A stretch of DNA of 64,000 nucleotides from assembly GCA_017458185.1 (NCBI GenBank), contig JAFTFY010000007.1:1-64000 (forward strand), read 5' to 3'. Shown here one piece after another: positions 9,309 to 18,315 of the stretch (positions within the stretch are counted from its first letter, which is position 1; each line of letters begins with the position of its first letter). The notes under the pieces were generated by a model, which ran no database searches, had not been told where the DNA came from, and saw only the letters and a program-made list of their open reading frames with translations. The translations under genes were made by a program, and so were the position numbers. The stretch is from Neisseriaceae bacterium (lineage in GTDB: Bacteria > Pseudomonadota > Gammaproteobacteria > Burkholderiales > Neisseriaceae).

Positions 9309-10655
9309 ATGAGTAACAACAAAAACCAAGAACCGCATAGAATGCCAACAGTAGGACTTGATGAAAGTCCTGTATCGGCGTATGCAAAAGCGGTGAATGC
9401 TGTGAAAACGAATAAAAAAATTACGCCTATTCTTATGGGATATACACCCCCATTATTTCGTGTTTTAACTGATATAGGTAACTTGCGAATATATACCGAT
9501 CCTGTTGTTTTACGAAAAGATATGTTAGGTCAAGGACGCAATCCGCATTTTCTTCCTGCCGCAATAATGCTAAAAGTTCCTTACTATTTAAATAATCCTA
9601 TTGGTATTCTTAAATCATCAGATAATGCACCTAAACAAGGCTTTGTTTTTGTTACGGACTTGCAATTCAAAGGTAATCCTATCATCATTACAACACATAT
9701 CATCACATTACCTAATGGAAATTTAGGCTTAAAAATGCCAAGCACATATGATAAAAATTTGTTAGGTTTTCAGGATATGTTAAATTACGATATTCTATGT
9801 TGGGATTACAGTAAGACAGAACGCTTTGAACAAATATGGGGCGGTGTTTTAAAGTTTCCACCGCATATTTATCCAACTCTGGATTTTGGAAAACAACAAA
9901 GGCTCGTGTTTAGTGCTGATACAGCACCCGATAGCATTACGCCTCTTCAAGTGGTTTCTTTACTATCGTTAGACACAAGCCTTTTGTATGTCGATTATGA
10001 TAAAACAGAACGCTATTTAAGTCAAGCGTTTCCTGATTTATCGGTTAATCCGAATTTATACATTGACGCTGAAACAGTTCAGGCAGCAAGAGAATGGACA
10101 CACTTACACGCACCAATGACACGCACAGAAGCCCAAAACGCTTTATTGCCGATTTATTCGCAATTTATGCCAACTGATAATACGGCACAACAGGCAATGC
10201 AACAGCAAATCACGACTGAATTACAAACCATTTACGATCCACGCCGTTTTATCACAGGTGCGGATTTACCGCTGTTTCAACAAAAAGCACAACAATTTAG
10301 CGAAGAATACAAAGAAAAATCACAACAAAGTCTTGTTATAACAAATCAAGTCAAGGAAGAAAATCATTCATTAACCAAAGAAGAAGCCTATCAAGCGTTA
10401 ATGTCGATTTATGCACAACGGATTGAAAAGAACAGCCCTGCGTATCAAGAAGTAGAACAGGACACAAAACAACAGGTAGATGAGCAATACCAAAAAGGCG
10501 AAAGTTTGAACAGAAAACAACTGCAAACATTTAGAGAAAGTTTTTTACAGAATTTTAAACACGCACGCAATAATGTGCGTCAAGCAATGGCAAAAGAACA
10601 AGCACAAACGCCGAAACAAGCACGCATTCAAGATAAAGATGATAGAGAACGCTAA
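9309..10655 (+). CDS. MuF-C/PBECR-like domain protein with two C-terminal helical repeats (polyvalent-protein type)
   Basis: The start chosen is ATG 9309 (MSNNKNQEP), because the longer frame from 9198 reads through a terminator-like stretch and a DUS; the product has 448 residues. Residues ~40-190 (ITPILMGYTPPLF..., NPIGILKSS, GFVFVTDLQFKGNPIII) resemble the MuF C-terminal domain or related barnase/EndoU-like domains of phage and conjugative-element polyvalent proteins. The C-terminal half holds two copies of a ~75-residue helical module (TRTEAQNALLPIYSQF..., TKEEAYQALMSIYAQR...). The same module ends the LPD7 protein at 27016. It might be carried into recipients by the secretion system; that is inference, and the domain assignment is tentative. 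Confidence 0.5.
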   Translation: MSNNKNQEPHRMPTVGLDESPVSAYAKAVNAVKTNKKITPILMGYTPPLFRVLTDIGNLRIYTDPVVLRKDMLGQGRNPHFLPAAIMLKVPYYLNNPIGILKSSDNAPKQGFVFVTDLQFKGNPIIITTHIITLPNGNLGLKMPSTYDKNLLGFQDMLNYDILCWDYSKTERFEQIWGGVLKFPPHIYPTLDFGKQQRLVFSADTAPDSITPLQVVSLLSLDTSLLYVDYDKTERYLSQAFPDLSVNPNLYIDAETVQAAREWTHLHAPMTRTEAQNALLPIYSQFMPTDNTAQQAMQQQITTELQTIYDPRRFITGADLPLFQQKAQQFSEEYKEKSQQSLVITNQVKEENHSLTKEEAYQALMSIYAQRIEKNSPAYQEVEQDTKQQVDEQYQKGESLNRKQLQTFRESFLQNFKHARNNVRQAMAKEQAQTPKQARIQDKDDRER

Positions 10656-10683
10656 AAACACCGTTCAGGCTGCCTGAAAGATT

Positions 10684-10724
10684 AAAAAAGTCGGAAAATG
10701 CAACAAACATTCTCCGACTTTTTT
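10684..10724. terminator. Bidirectional terminator
   Basis: AAAAAAGTCGGA...TCCGACTTTTTT is a perfect inverted repeat with A-run before and T-run after. It separates the convergent 448-residue gene and the repressor gene. Confidence 0.85.
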
Positions 10725-10726
10725 GA

Positions 10727-11356
10727 TCAGTCTAATATGGCGTACGACAGTGTAGCGACAACCGTAAAATTGCTTTCAATTTTGGGATACAAAGGGTTTA
10801 GGGCGATTAACTGGCTGATACCGCCTACTTCAACAAAACGGCGAAATACGCCTGTTTGCTGATTATTGTGATTGATAATCGCAAATACAAAATCTTCGTG
10901 TTTAGGGGCGTTTTTATCCGTATCAAAGACAAGCAAAGTCTGTTGTGGATAACTTTTACCTACGGCGGGCGACATACTTTCATCGTCTAATCGCACCGCA
11001 AAGCCGTGTTTAAGGTCATCGCTAACGAATGGCAGTTTATTTTTGTTGGCAATCGTTTCGCCGTTGCAAAATGCCACTGCGTCTGCGAAGCAGTTTAATA
11101 ACGGTATTCTTAAACTGCGTTCTTCGCCTAAAATCAGTTCGTCCAAAGTCATATTGGCTAATTCGGCGATTTTAATTAGTTTGTCAAGCGATGGTTGTGT
11201 TTCGATACTGGGCATCATCCAACGATTTACCGCTTGCGAAGTTACGCCTAATTTTTCGGCAATAATCACTTGCACGCCCCGATTTCCTAAACCCATTCGC
11301 TCAAAAGCACGGCGTAGATTTTCAGGCGTGATGATTTTTGGGCTTTGTTTTCTCAT
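10727..11356 (-). CDS. CI/LexA-like repressor (HTH plus S24 peptidase-type domain)
   Basis: The 209-residue protein has an N-terminal helix-turn-helix (residues ~28-50, IIAEKLGVTSQAVNRWM) and a C-terminal S24/LexA-like domain with the serine motif DDESMSP and the conserved LNPLYP strand. In LexA and most phage CI proteins the second catalytic residue is a Lys in a TxKRL-like motif. Here the aligned motif reads GVFRRF, with Arg in that place, so self-cleavage may be altered. It is divergent from the small Cro-like gene at 11512, the layout of a lysogeny-type switch. It probably represses transfer or excision genes. Confidence 0.85.
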   Translation of the reverse strand: MRKQSPKIITPENLRRAFERMGLGNRGVQVIIAEKLGVTSQAVNRWMMPSIETQPSLDKLIKIAELANMTLDELILGEERSLRIPLLNCFADAVAFCNGETIANKNKLPFVSDDLKHGFAVRLDDESMSPAVGKSYPQQTLLVFDTDKNAPKHEDFVFAIINHNNQQTGVFRRFVEVGGISQLIALNPLYPKIESNFTVVATLSYAILD

Positions 11357-11511
11357 ATTGATATTTCTGATTTACGCTGATATAGGCGTGAATTCTACAA
11401 AAAATAGGACATTCTTTCAAGATTTTCAATTTTCTCGCCTTTGTATTATTTACATTTACAAAAAATCATTTTACAATGTGAATATTAGTTGATTTTGTAG
11501 AGTGTTTAACG
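11357..11511. promoter_or_regulatory. Divergent operator/promoter region of the repressor-Cro switch
   Basis: This 155-base AT-rich gap separates the divergent repressor and Cro-like genes. Several TTTACA/TGTAAA-like half-sites are visible near 11440-11500, including TTTGTA...TACAAA with an 11-base centre (about 11442-11463) and TTACAA...TTTTGTAG closer to the Cro-like gene. They are candidate operators. No footprint evidence exists. Confidence 0.45.
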
Positions 11512-11874
11512 ATGAAGTTGAAATACTGGTTGATTAAGGAAAATATAACCAATAACTTGTTTGCCAAGAAATTAGGTGTATCAGGTCAAGCAGTAAGTGC
11601 TTGGTTAAAAGGACAAAAAAATATCAAACCTGAACTGATTTGGAAAATTTACTGGGAAACAAATTGCGAAGTTAAACCACACGACTTACAGCCTGAATTG
11701 TATCCACTCAAAGAGATGAAACAAATTTACGGCTGTCCGCGTTGTAAAAGCCAACCAATAGCAGAAGACTACGAAGCGTTTTTTAAGGATTTAATCGAAA
11801 AAACACCAAGACGATTTAATAGAAACAGAAGAAAAGCAATAGTTATCAGGAAAAAAACTTCAACAGGGAAATAA
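11512..11874 (+). CDS. Small Cro-like HTH regulator
   Basis: A 120-residue protein whose first 45 residues form a helix-turn-helix (NNLFAKKLGVSGQAVSAWLKG). A CPRC pair near residue 75 and a very basic tail follow. It faces the S24 repressor across a shared control region and is immediately upstream (4 bases) of virB1, so it probably heads the transfer transcript. By layout it is the Cro-like partner of the repressor. The C-terminal part matches nothing I recognise. Confidence 0.75.
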   Translation: MKLKYWLIKENITNNLFAKKLGVSGQAVSAWLKGQKNIKPELIWKIYWETNCEVKPHDLQPELYPLKEMKQIYGCPRCKSQPIAEDYEAFFKDLIEKTPRRFNRNRRKAIVIRKKTSTGK

Positions 11875-11878
11875 AATA

Positions 11879-12457
11879 ATGATTGAATTTTTAGGTTGTC
11901 AAATCAACACAGATATACCGCAAGAACAGATTGCAGCGATTGTGCGTACCGAAAGTTCGGTACGGCAATATGCGATTGGTGTTGTGGGCGGTTTTTTGAA
12001 TAGGCAACCTGAAAACGAACAGCAAGCGATTGCAACCGTGCGAATGTTGGAAAGCACAGGAAAAAATTATTCTGTGGGTGTCGCACAGGTTAATCGCACA
12101 AATTTTAAGAGATACGGTTTGAGTGAAAAAAATATGTTTGACACCTGCGACAATTTGAATGCAGGGGCAAAAATTTTGCAAGACTGTTTCAAACAGCACC
12201 AAGATTGGCAAAAAGCCTATTCGTGCTATTACAGCGGTAATGCGGTTACAGGTTTCAAACACGGTTATGTAGCAAAGGTTGTAAGCAACCTGAATAAACC
12301 TATTCCGACTGAAATGCAAGCGATGAAAAAAACCGTATCTTCGCAACCGATTGTTTTTGTGCCGTATGCCAAGGCTACGACACAAAACAAAATCCCCAAA
12401 GCCTTTACCAGCGTTCGTATGAGTTTAACTCAAGCGAGGCTTTCTTCTTCTTTTTAA
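11879..12457 (+). CDS. virB1: VirB1-like lytic transglycosylase
   Basis: This 192-residue protein has the SLT fold of VirB1: the catalytic-glutamate region (IAAIVRTESSVRQYAIGVV), the NYSVGVAQVNRTNFKRYGL motif, LNAGAKIL and YSCYYSG. It opens peptidoglycan for assembly of the secretion channel. No classical signal peptide is visible at the N-terminus, as in several plasmid homologues. It starts 4 bases after the Cro-like gene and precedes the pilin gene by 22 bases, in normal VirB order. Confidence 0.9.
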   Translation: MIEFLGCQINTDIPQEQIAAIVRTESSVRQYAIGVVGGFLNRQPENEQQAIATVRMLESTGKNYSVGVAQVNRTNFKRYGLSEKNMFDTCDNLNAGAKILQDCFKQHQDWQKAYSCYYSGNAVTGFKHGYVAKVVSNLNKPIPTEMQAMKKTVSSQPIVFVPYAKATTQNKIPKAFTSVRMSLTQARLSSSF

Positions 12458-12479
12458 ATTATTTTTAAGGATTACTCAT

Positions 12480-12824
12480 ATGAACAAAAAAAATAGCAAC
12501 GCTATATCAAAACTTAATCGCAAGGAAATCAAGGAATGGATACTTGCTTTCTTTTTATGCTTACCATTTGCCGCTGTTTATGCCACTCCTGCTTGGGCGA
12601 CAGAAACCAAAAGTTTTTTGGATCAGATTATTACTGGTTTGAAATGGATTGGCGGTGGAATTGCAACCATTTTATTGCTGTGGATTGCTTATGAAGTAAT
12701 GTGGGGCGGCAAACGCTTGCAAGACTGTAAAAACTGGATTATCGGTGCGATTATTTTTGCGGCAAGTGGGCATATTGTAGATATGTTCTTTGGTACTGCA
12801 AATTCTACTAGTACCAATCCGTAA
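12480..12824 (+). CDS. virB2: VirB2 major pilin
   Basis: The 114-residue protein has a long signal/hydrophobic segment (WILAFFLCLPFAAVYATPAWA) and two further transmembrane helices (WIGGGIATILLLWIAYEVMWGG and IIGAIIFAASGHIVDMFFG), the classic VirB2/TrbC layout. It is the pilus subunit of the type IV secretion system. Position between virB1 and virB3 supports the call. Confidence 0.9.
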   Translation: MNKKNSNAISKLNRKEIKEWILAFFLCLPFAAVYATPAWATETKSFLDQIITGLKWIGGGIATILLLWIAYEVMWGGKRLQDCKNWIIGAIIFAASGHIVDMFFGTANSTSTNP

Positions 12825-12877
12825 AACAATGTTCAGGTAGCCTGAAACCTTTTCAGGCTGCCTGAAAGGGGTAAGCA

Positions 12878-13243
12878 ATGGACGATTTTGAACCTGAAAT
12901 TTACGATATTTTCCGTGGGGCAACCAAACCGACAATGTTGTTTGGCGTGCCTATGTTGGCTTTGGGTATGGCGTTTTTTCCTTTTGCACTCATCGGAATG
13001 TGGTCGTTGATGATTTTTGGTTTTATAGGTTTTTTTGTTGCTCTGTCGCCGTTTATTGTGGTGTATATCGTTATGAAAGATCAAACACGGCAAGACGATC
13101 AGCAACTGAAAATATGGGGTATGAACTTAAAAGAATTGATACTCACACGGCAAAACCGTTTATCGGCTTTGCATTACAAACAACAAACCATTCGTATTGT
13201 GCCGCCAAGTGCAATGCGTTCGGCAAAATTTATGGAGTATTAA
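12878..13243 (+). CDS. virB3: VirB3 inner-membrane component
   Basis: A 121-residue protein with two closely spaced transmembrane segments (residues ~22-65) and the VirB3 hallmark of an N-terminal GATKPTMLFGVPM-like stretch. It helps anchor the VirB4 ATPase. It ends 4 bases before virB4. The 53 bases upstream contain two DUS in a row, which are close enough to the start to lie in the virB2-virB3 leader. Confidence 0.9.
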   Translation: MDDFEPEIYDIFRGATKPTMLFGVPMLALGMAFFPFALIGMWSLMIFGFIGFFVALSPFIVVYIVMKDQTRQDDQQLKIWGMNLKELILTRQNRLSALHYKQQTIRIVPPSAMRSAKFMEY

Positions 13244-13247
13244 AACT

Positions 13248-15680
13248 ATGGCTGTATTTTCTGCCGCAGAATGGACACCGTATTCATCGCATATCACACC
13301 TGAAATTATCAAAATTAAGGGCGGTGCGTATTTGATGAGTTTTAAATTATCGGGCGTTGCTTATATTGGCATAGAACAAGATATTATCGACAGTCGCATA
13401 CGGCAAATGTCTAAATTTGTCGCACAGTTAAAAGCACCGTATCGGCATAATTTATATATGCACGCTCATTGTGTGAAACGCAATATCAAAGCAGGGCTAC
13501 CTGAAACATTTGAGCGTCAATCATTTGCACACGAATTAGATAATGATTATTTAAAAAATGCTATTTATTCAACGCCGATTATTGGTACAGAATATTATTT
13601 ATCGGTAATTTACAAGCCATTGCGTTATGGCAAATTATCAACAGGTTTCAGACCAACGCGTAAAACCATTATCGAACACCAAGAAATGGCGATTGAAGCA
13701 TTGGGTAAAATGAAAAACTTGGTGCAAGAATACTTTTCCGACTATGGAGCAAAAATTTTATCGTGTTATGAAACAGGCGGTGTTGTGTATAGTGAAGTGC
13801 TTACATTTTTATCACTGTTGTTGAATTTAGACGATATACCTGTGCCGATAATGAAAGCACAAATTAGCGAATATTTACCCAAAGCATATTTTACATTAGG
13901 TGATAGCGAATACATTCAAATTGATACAGCAGGACACGCCCCGCAATATGCCACAATTTTATCGTTTGCGGCGTATCCTGCGGCAACTTATGCAGGGATT
14001 ATTCAAAAATTCCTTACCCTGCCTTGGCGAATGATTGTGTCGCAAACCTTTCAACCAATTAACAAAGACGAAGCTAAAGATTGGTTAGAAAGAGAACACA
14101 GACGCTTGGCAAGTTCCGATAGCGTAACCGATAGCGAATTAGAAGATTTTGAAGAAGCAAGAGAAAATGTAACCGCAGATAACACCATTTTAGGCGAATA
14201 TTATTTTCAGGCAGCTCTAATTTCTGACAATTTGGAAGACTTGAAACAAAAAGCCAGTGAAGCACAAGCCATATTTAGCGAATGCGGTTTTACTGCTGCT
14301 CCTTTTAAGTTAGCTAAATTGTACGCTTGGTTTAGTGCTTTACCGGGTAATGTTTCCTTTCAGCCAAGAGAATGCAAACTCACCAATCAGAATGCCTGTC
14401 AAATTTTGCCGTATCAAGTTACCTCTTGTGGCAAACAATTTGGTAATCCGTGGGGACAAGCAATCACAATGTTTCGCACCGTGTCTGATGAAGTTTTTTA
14501 CTTCAATTTTCACGACACCGAACAAGGCGAAGACGCAACAGGGGCATTAGCAGTGGGTAATACCTTAATCGCAGGTATGACTGGGGCAGGTAAAACCGTG
14601 TTGCTGTCATTCTTACTTGCCCAAGCACAACGATTTGCTAATAAGCCAAAGACCATTATTTTTGATAAAGATTTAGGTTCAAGCGTTTTTGTTAAAGCAA
14701 TGAACGGCAAATACAGCCGCATACAACAAGGTACAGCGACTGGGTTTAATCCATTTCAGTTGCCTAACACACCACAAAACAGAGCGTTTTTATTGGAGTT
14801 GATGACAGCCATTTTAGAAAGTTCAGGCAGCCCTTTAACTGTAAAAGAGAAGAACGAAGTTGAAGAAGCCATAACGCAAACAATGTCATCAGACAAAGAA
14901 CACCGCAAAATTAGTGCGTTTCGCAATTTGTTTATTGACGGCGACAACGGCATACGCCAACGCTTAACTTCGTGGGCAACAGGTGAATATGCGTGGGTAT
15001 TTAACAATGTCGATGATAATTTTTCATTAGACGGCAATATTGTTGGCATTGATTACACTGATTTTTTGGATATTGAAGCCATTCGTACGCCAATTTTAAT
15101 GTATCTGTTTTACCGCATAGAGTTAATGTTAGACGGCAAGCCTGTGATTATCAGCCTTGATGAAGCGTGGAAACCGCTGTCCGATCCAACTTTTGCTCGT
15201 TTTATTGAGAACAAAGAACGCACCATTCGTAAGCAAAATGGCATTTTGATACTCACCACACAATCTCCTGCCGACTTTTTTCGTGAAGAAGAAACCAAAG
15301 TATTGGTTGAACAAACGGTTACACAAATTCTGTTACCCAATCCCAAAGCGAAAAAAGAAGACTACATAGGCGGCTTAAAGTTGAGTGAAGAAGAGTTTCA
15401 AATCATCAAAGATATGAACCCCAAAAGCCGTCAATTTTTGGTGCGGCAATCAGGCGAAAGCACGCATTGCAAATTAAATCTCAAAGGCGTGCGAGCGGTT
15501 GATGTGCTTTCAGGCAGCCTTGCACGGGCATTACACGCCGAAAAACTGCAAAAGCAATATGGCGATGAATGGTTAGAAAAATATTACGAAACCGTTAAAG
15601 AAGTTGGTTCGTATGTTTTGCGTGAAGAATTGAATGAAGAAACACAAGGAAATGATGATGATGAAGTTCAGGCTGCCTGA
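13248..15680 (+). CDS. virB4: VirB4 ATPase of the type IV secretion system
   Basis: The start is ATG 13248 (MAVFSAAEWTPYSS), 4 bases after virB3; an upstream in-frame extension overlaps virB3 and is not needed. The 810-residue protein has the CagE/VirB4 N-terminal domain, Walker A GMTGAGKT near residue 447, Walker B ISLDEAWKPLSD, and the TTQSPADFF motif. VirB4 powers pilus biogenesis and substrate transfer at the inner membrane. The stop codon is supplied by a DUS (…EVQAA-stop). Confidence 0.95.
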   Translation: MAVFSAAEWTPYSSHITPEIIKIKGGAYLMSFKLSGVAYIGIEQDIIDSRIRQMSKFVAQLKAPYRHNLYMHAHCVKRNIKAGLPETFERQSFAHELDNDYLKNAIYSTPIIGTEYYLSVIYKPLRYGKLSTGFRPTRKTIIEHQEMAIEALGKMKNLVQEYFSDYGAKILSCYETGGVVYSEVLTFLSLLLNLDDIPVPIMKAQISEYLPKAYFTLGDSEYIQIDTAGHAPQYATILSFAAYPAATYAGIIQKFLTLPWRMIVSQTFQPINKDEAKDWLEREHRRLASSDSVTDSELEDFEEARENVTADNTILGEYYFQAALISDNLEDLKQKASEAQAIFSECGFTAAPFKLAKLYAWFSALPGNVSFQPRECKLTNQNACQILPYQVTSCGKQFGNPWGQAITMFRTVSDEVFYFNFHDTEQGEDATGALAVGNTLIAGMTGAGKTVLLSFLLAQAQRFANKPKTIIFDKDLGSSVFVKAMNGKYSRIQQGTATGFNPFQLPNTPQNRAFLLELMTAILESSGSPLTVKEKNEVEEAITQTMSSDKEHRKISAFRNLFIDGDNGIRQRLTSWATGEYAWVFNNVDDNFSLDGNIVGIDYTDFLDIEAIRTPILMYLFYRIELMLDGKPVIISLDEAWKPLSDPTFARFIENKERTIRKQNGILILTTQSPADFFREEETKVLVEQTVTQILLPNPKAKKEDYIGGLKLSEEEFQIIKDMNPKSRQFLVRQSGESTHCKLNLKGVRAVDVLSGSLARALHAEKLQKQYGDEWLEKYYETVKEVGSYVLREELNEETQGNDDDEVQAA

Positions 15681-15767
15681 ACGCAAAGTGTTGCGTTTTT
15701 TGCAACAAACGAACTCGTGTAGAAAAAAATTTTCTGCATAAATTTTAATCCATTTTGGAGAACTGAA

Positions 15768-16505
15768 ATGAAACTGAATAAACTGATTTTAACCGCTGTA
15801 TTAACAGCCACTTTTGCCACTGCAACCGCTGGCGGCATTCCTGTCGTTGATGGCATTTCTAATGGACAAGACGCCATTCATTACGCCAAAGAAGTTATTC
15901 AAATGGGCAAGGAAGTCAAGCAATGGGCAGACACCATTAAGCACTATGCAAACGAACTCAAACAACTCAAAGACACACATAACGCATTGAGTGGTTTGAA
16001 AAAATTAGTGTCTTACGATCCTGATGTGCGTGATTTGGTGAATAGTTTTGAAGACTTGATGAGCGGCAATCCTGACAAGATTTTAAGCCGTGCCGAACAA
16101 TATTTTGACGGCTTGGACAAACTTTGCCAAGACGCTAAAAACAAAGAAATGTGCCAAAACGCTTCTTTGAGCGAGATTGTGAAGTTGGATTTTAGCGAAA
16201 AGTTGAGCAAAAAGTTTGAAGACGAACTGAACAACATTGATATTTTGCAGAAAAAAGCAGCAGCAGCAGTGGATAGTAAATCAATCGCCGAAGTTCAGGC
16301 AGCCATTGCCTTGCAACAAAACAAAATCCAGTTGCTTGCCATTCAAACGGAAAACTTTAATCGCTTGCAACAGGCACAAAGGGAAATTGCTGCCAAACAA
16401 AATTTAGAAAAAATATCACAAACGATTTGGGAAGATCGTCAAGCATTAGCAAATTCTGTTAAAGAAACAGACGGCGATAGCGGTTATTCTGATTTATTTC
16501 AATAA
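15768..16505 (+). CDS. virB5: VirB5-like pilus-tip protein
   Basis: A 245-residue secreted protein: signal peptide (MKLNKLILTAVLTATFATATA), then GGIPVVDG and long amphipathic helices (VIQMGKEVKQWADTIKHYANELKQL), as in VirB5/TraC. It is a minor, tip-located pilus component that helps contact recipients. The position after virB4 is canonical. One paired cysteine region (LCQDAKNKEMCQ) is present. Confidence 0.9.
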   Translation: MKLNKLILTAVLTATFATATAGGIPVVDGISNGQDAIHYAKEVIQMGKEVKQWADTIKHYANELKQLKDTHNALSGLKKLVSYDPDVRDLVNSFEDLMSGNPDKILSRAEQYFDGLDKLCQDAKNKEMCQNASLSEIVKLDFSEKLSKKFEDELNNIDILQKKAAAAVDSKSIAEVQAAIALQQNKIQLLAIQTENFNRLQQAQREIAAKQNLEKISQTIWEDRQALANSVKETDGDSGYSDLFQ

Positions 16506-16586
16506 TTGACAAGAACAGGTTGCTGTGCTATTCAAGCAACCTGTAAAACCGTCTTTTTATAATCCTTTCATCTTTGGGAGTTTTCT

Positions 16587-16859
16587 ATGAAAAAAAGTCT
16601 TTTGATGATAATTGTTGCAACCGCTTTTTTAGCCGCTTGCGGTAAATCCGCCGAAGAAGTTCATACTGTGGATTGGTTTAAGCAACCTGAAAATAATCAA
16701 GTATTAACAGATACCGTACAAGCGTGCAAAAACGATCCAGGTACATTAGGCAAAACACCTAATTGTATCAATGCAACCGAAGCGTATGTACAGCTTGAAT
16801 TAGCAAAAATTGATCAAGCAATATACGAAGATCGCCAAGCATTAGGCAATAAGAAATAA
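16587..16859 (+). CDS. eexN: EexN-family entry-exclusion lipoprotein
   Basis: A 90-residue lipoprotein with a lipobox (FLAAC) and the EexN pattern: HTVDWFKQPEN, two further cysteines (ACKNDPG and PNCINA) and a short helical tail. EexN proteins reduce redundant uptake of the same conjugative element by a cell that already has it. It sits between virB5 and virB6, the usual place for entry-exclusion lipoproteins in IncN/IncW-like systems. Confidence 0.82.
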   Translation: MKKSLLMIIVATAFLAACGKSAEEVHTVDWFKQPENNQVLTDTVQACKNDPGTLGKTPNCINATEAYVQLELAKIDQAIYEDRQALGNKK

Positions 16860-16873
16860 TAAGGAATTGAGAA

Positions 16874-18022
16874 ATGGACGGTTTTACAATACTCACCAAT
16901 TTATCAGATAAAGCAGAATTAGTTATTACACAATTAGCAACACAACCTGTTAATGTTTTGTGTACAGGTGTAATGTTTATTGCTGCACCAACAATGATGA
17001 TTTGGTTGTTGTATCGTGCGTATATGATTATGGGCGGTTTTGTGTCCGATCCGCTTCCTGCTTTTTTAAAAGACGCAGCAATCAAAATGTCGATTTTGTT
17101 TGTTGCAGGTACTTCAAGTTATTTCTTGTCTGATGTGCAAAATGTAATGAAAGAAACGCCTATCGCAATGGCAAAGGATTTATCAGGCGAAAACAAGGCA
17201 TTGACGATTGTCGAAAATAAAATGATTGTCGCCTTTGACGGTTTGGATAAATTAAACACCAATACTGTCGCACCGCAAAATGATCCCTCAACAAGTCGGG
17301 CAAAAAAGATAGGAAATGCTTTATTTAAGTGGGTAAAAATTATTGTCCCCGCAGTAAATGTAGCCAGCACTGCGGTTAATGCTTTCACAGGCATATGGAG
17401 TGTTGTCGTAATATTCATCAAGCTAATGATTATCACGGCTGGTTTAATGTATATCGCAATCGCCCTAACCAAGGTTTTGTTAATCACCAAAATTGGCTTT
17501 ATGTTGGGTTTGGGTTTCGGTCCTTTATTTTTAATGTTTGCCGCCTTTGACAAAACGCGTGGCTGGTTTCAAAGTTGGTTAAATTATACCTTGGGTTTGG
17601 GTATGTCGTATGTGGTGATAATGTTTTCTGCCAAAATTTTACTCACCATTTTAGATTTATTATGGCAAGACGGTGTTTCTTGGGCAAATGTGTTTGGTTC
17701 TTTTTTTGTGTGCGTGGCTTTGGCTGTTATTATTGCTCGTGTGGGTGATATTGCGTCTGCGTGGTTTGGCTCGGGTAATATTGCAGACGGCACAGCGGCA
17801 GCAGTGGCAATAGCTATGGGTCGCTCCTTTGGTATGGCAAAAGGCGGAGCACAAACCTTTGGATCTAATGCAAAAAATCTGCGTGATTTGCCGAATGATT
17901 TACGCAATCGTGCTAATACAAAATATGCCTATAACAGAAATAAATCTGCTCAAAATCGTGCCAAACAAATCGCAGCAATAAGAAAACAAAAGAGTCATAT
18001 TTCAATCGGTAAAGGTAAATAA
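16874..18022 (+). CDS. virB6: VirB6 polytopic inner-membrane component
   Basis: A 382-residue protein with at least five transmembrane helices (around residues 25-50, 165-200, 205-225, 235-260, 270-300) and a basic C-terminal tail. The TrbL/VirB6 core is recognisable (KIGFMLGLGFGPLFLMFAAFDKTRGWFQSW). It forms part of the inner-membrane channel. It starts 14 bases after eexN. Confidence 0.92.
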   Translation: MDGFTILTNLSDKAELVITQLATQPVNVLCTGVMFIAAPTMMIWLLYRAYMIMGGFVSDPLPAFLKDAAIKMSILFVAGTSSYFLSDVQNVMKETPIAMAKDLSGENKALTIVENKMIVAFDGLDKLNTNTVAPQNDPSTSRAKKIGNALFKWVKIIVPAVNVASTAVNAFTGIWSVVVIFIKLMIITAGLMYIAIALTKVLLITKIGFMLGLGFGPLFLMFAAFDKTRGWFQSWLNYTLGLGMSYVVIMFSAKILLTILDLLWQDGVSWANVFGSFFVCVALAVIIARVGDIASAWFGSGNIADGTAAAVAIAMGRSFGMAKGGAQTFGSNAKNLRDLPNDLRNRANTKYAYNRNKSAQNRAKQIAAIRKQKSHISIGKGK

Positions 18023-18029
18023 ACAAACC

Positions 18030-18097
18030 AAGTCGGATAAATTTCTTTTCCGACTTGTAAAAAAGGGTTGGTTTTAAACCACGCTCCCTTTTTTCGC
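18030..18097 (+). terminator. Two consecutive hairpins after virB6
   Basis: AAGTCGG...CCGACTT (18030-18056) is followed by AAAAAAGGG...CCCTTTTTT (about 18060-18096). They suggest termination or attenuation between virB6 and virB7, so virB7 onward may have its own promoter (AT-rich TTGATTAAAATATGATAAAAT, about 18115-18136). Confidence 0.65.
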
Positions 18098-18165
18098 CTA
18101 ATAATCAAATTTTAGTTGATTAAAATATGATAAAATCAATAGTTAATAATGTTGGAGTATCAAAA

Positions 18166-18315
18166 ATGAATACTTTTAGAATTTTTGGTTTCATTATAAC
18201 GATTGCCGTTTTATCGGCTTGTACGACTACGGGCAAATCGTATGAAAATCAGGTTTTTCCCAAAGGTAAATGGCAACCTGTAAATACACAAAATCAAGCA
18301 GGGGTTTGGCAATGA
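18166..18315 (+). CDS. virB7: VirB7 lipoprotein
   Basis: The start chosen is ATG 18166 (MNTFRIFGF) with GGAG 8 bases upstream, giving 49 residues; an in-frame ATG at 18127 would give 62. It has a lipobox (LSAC), then the VirB7/TrwH-type motif PKGKWQPVN near the C-terminus. VirB7 is the outer-membrane lipoprotein that stabilises VirB9. The stop overlaps the virB8 start (ATGA). Confidence 0.82.
   Translation: MNTFRIFGFIITIAVLSACTTTGKSYENQVFPKGKWQPVNTQNQAGVWQ

Noticed and set aside
11891..12385. 164-residue minus ORF opposite virB1
   Set aside because: Antisense of virB1; no ribosome-binding site or family features.
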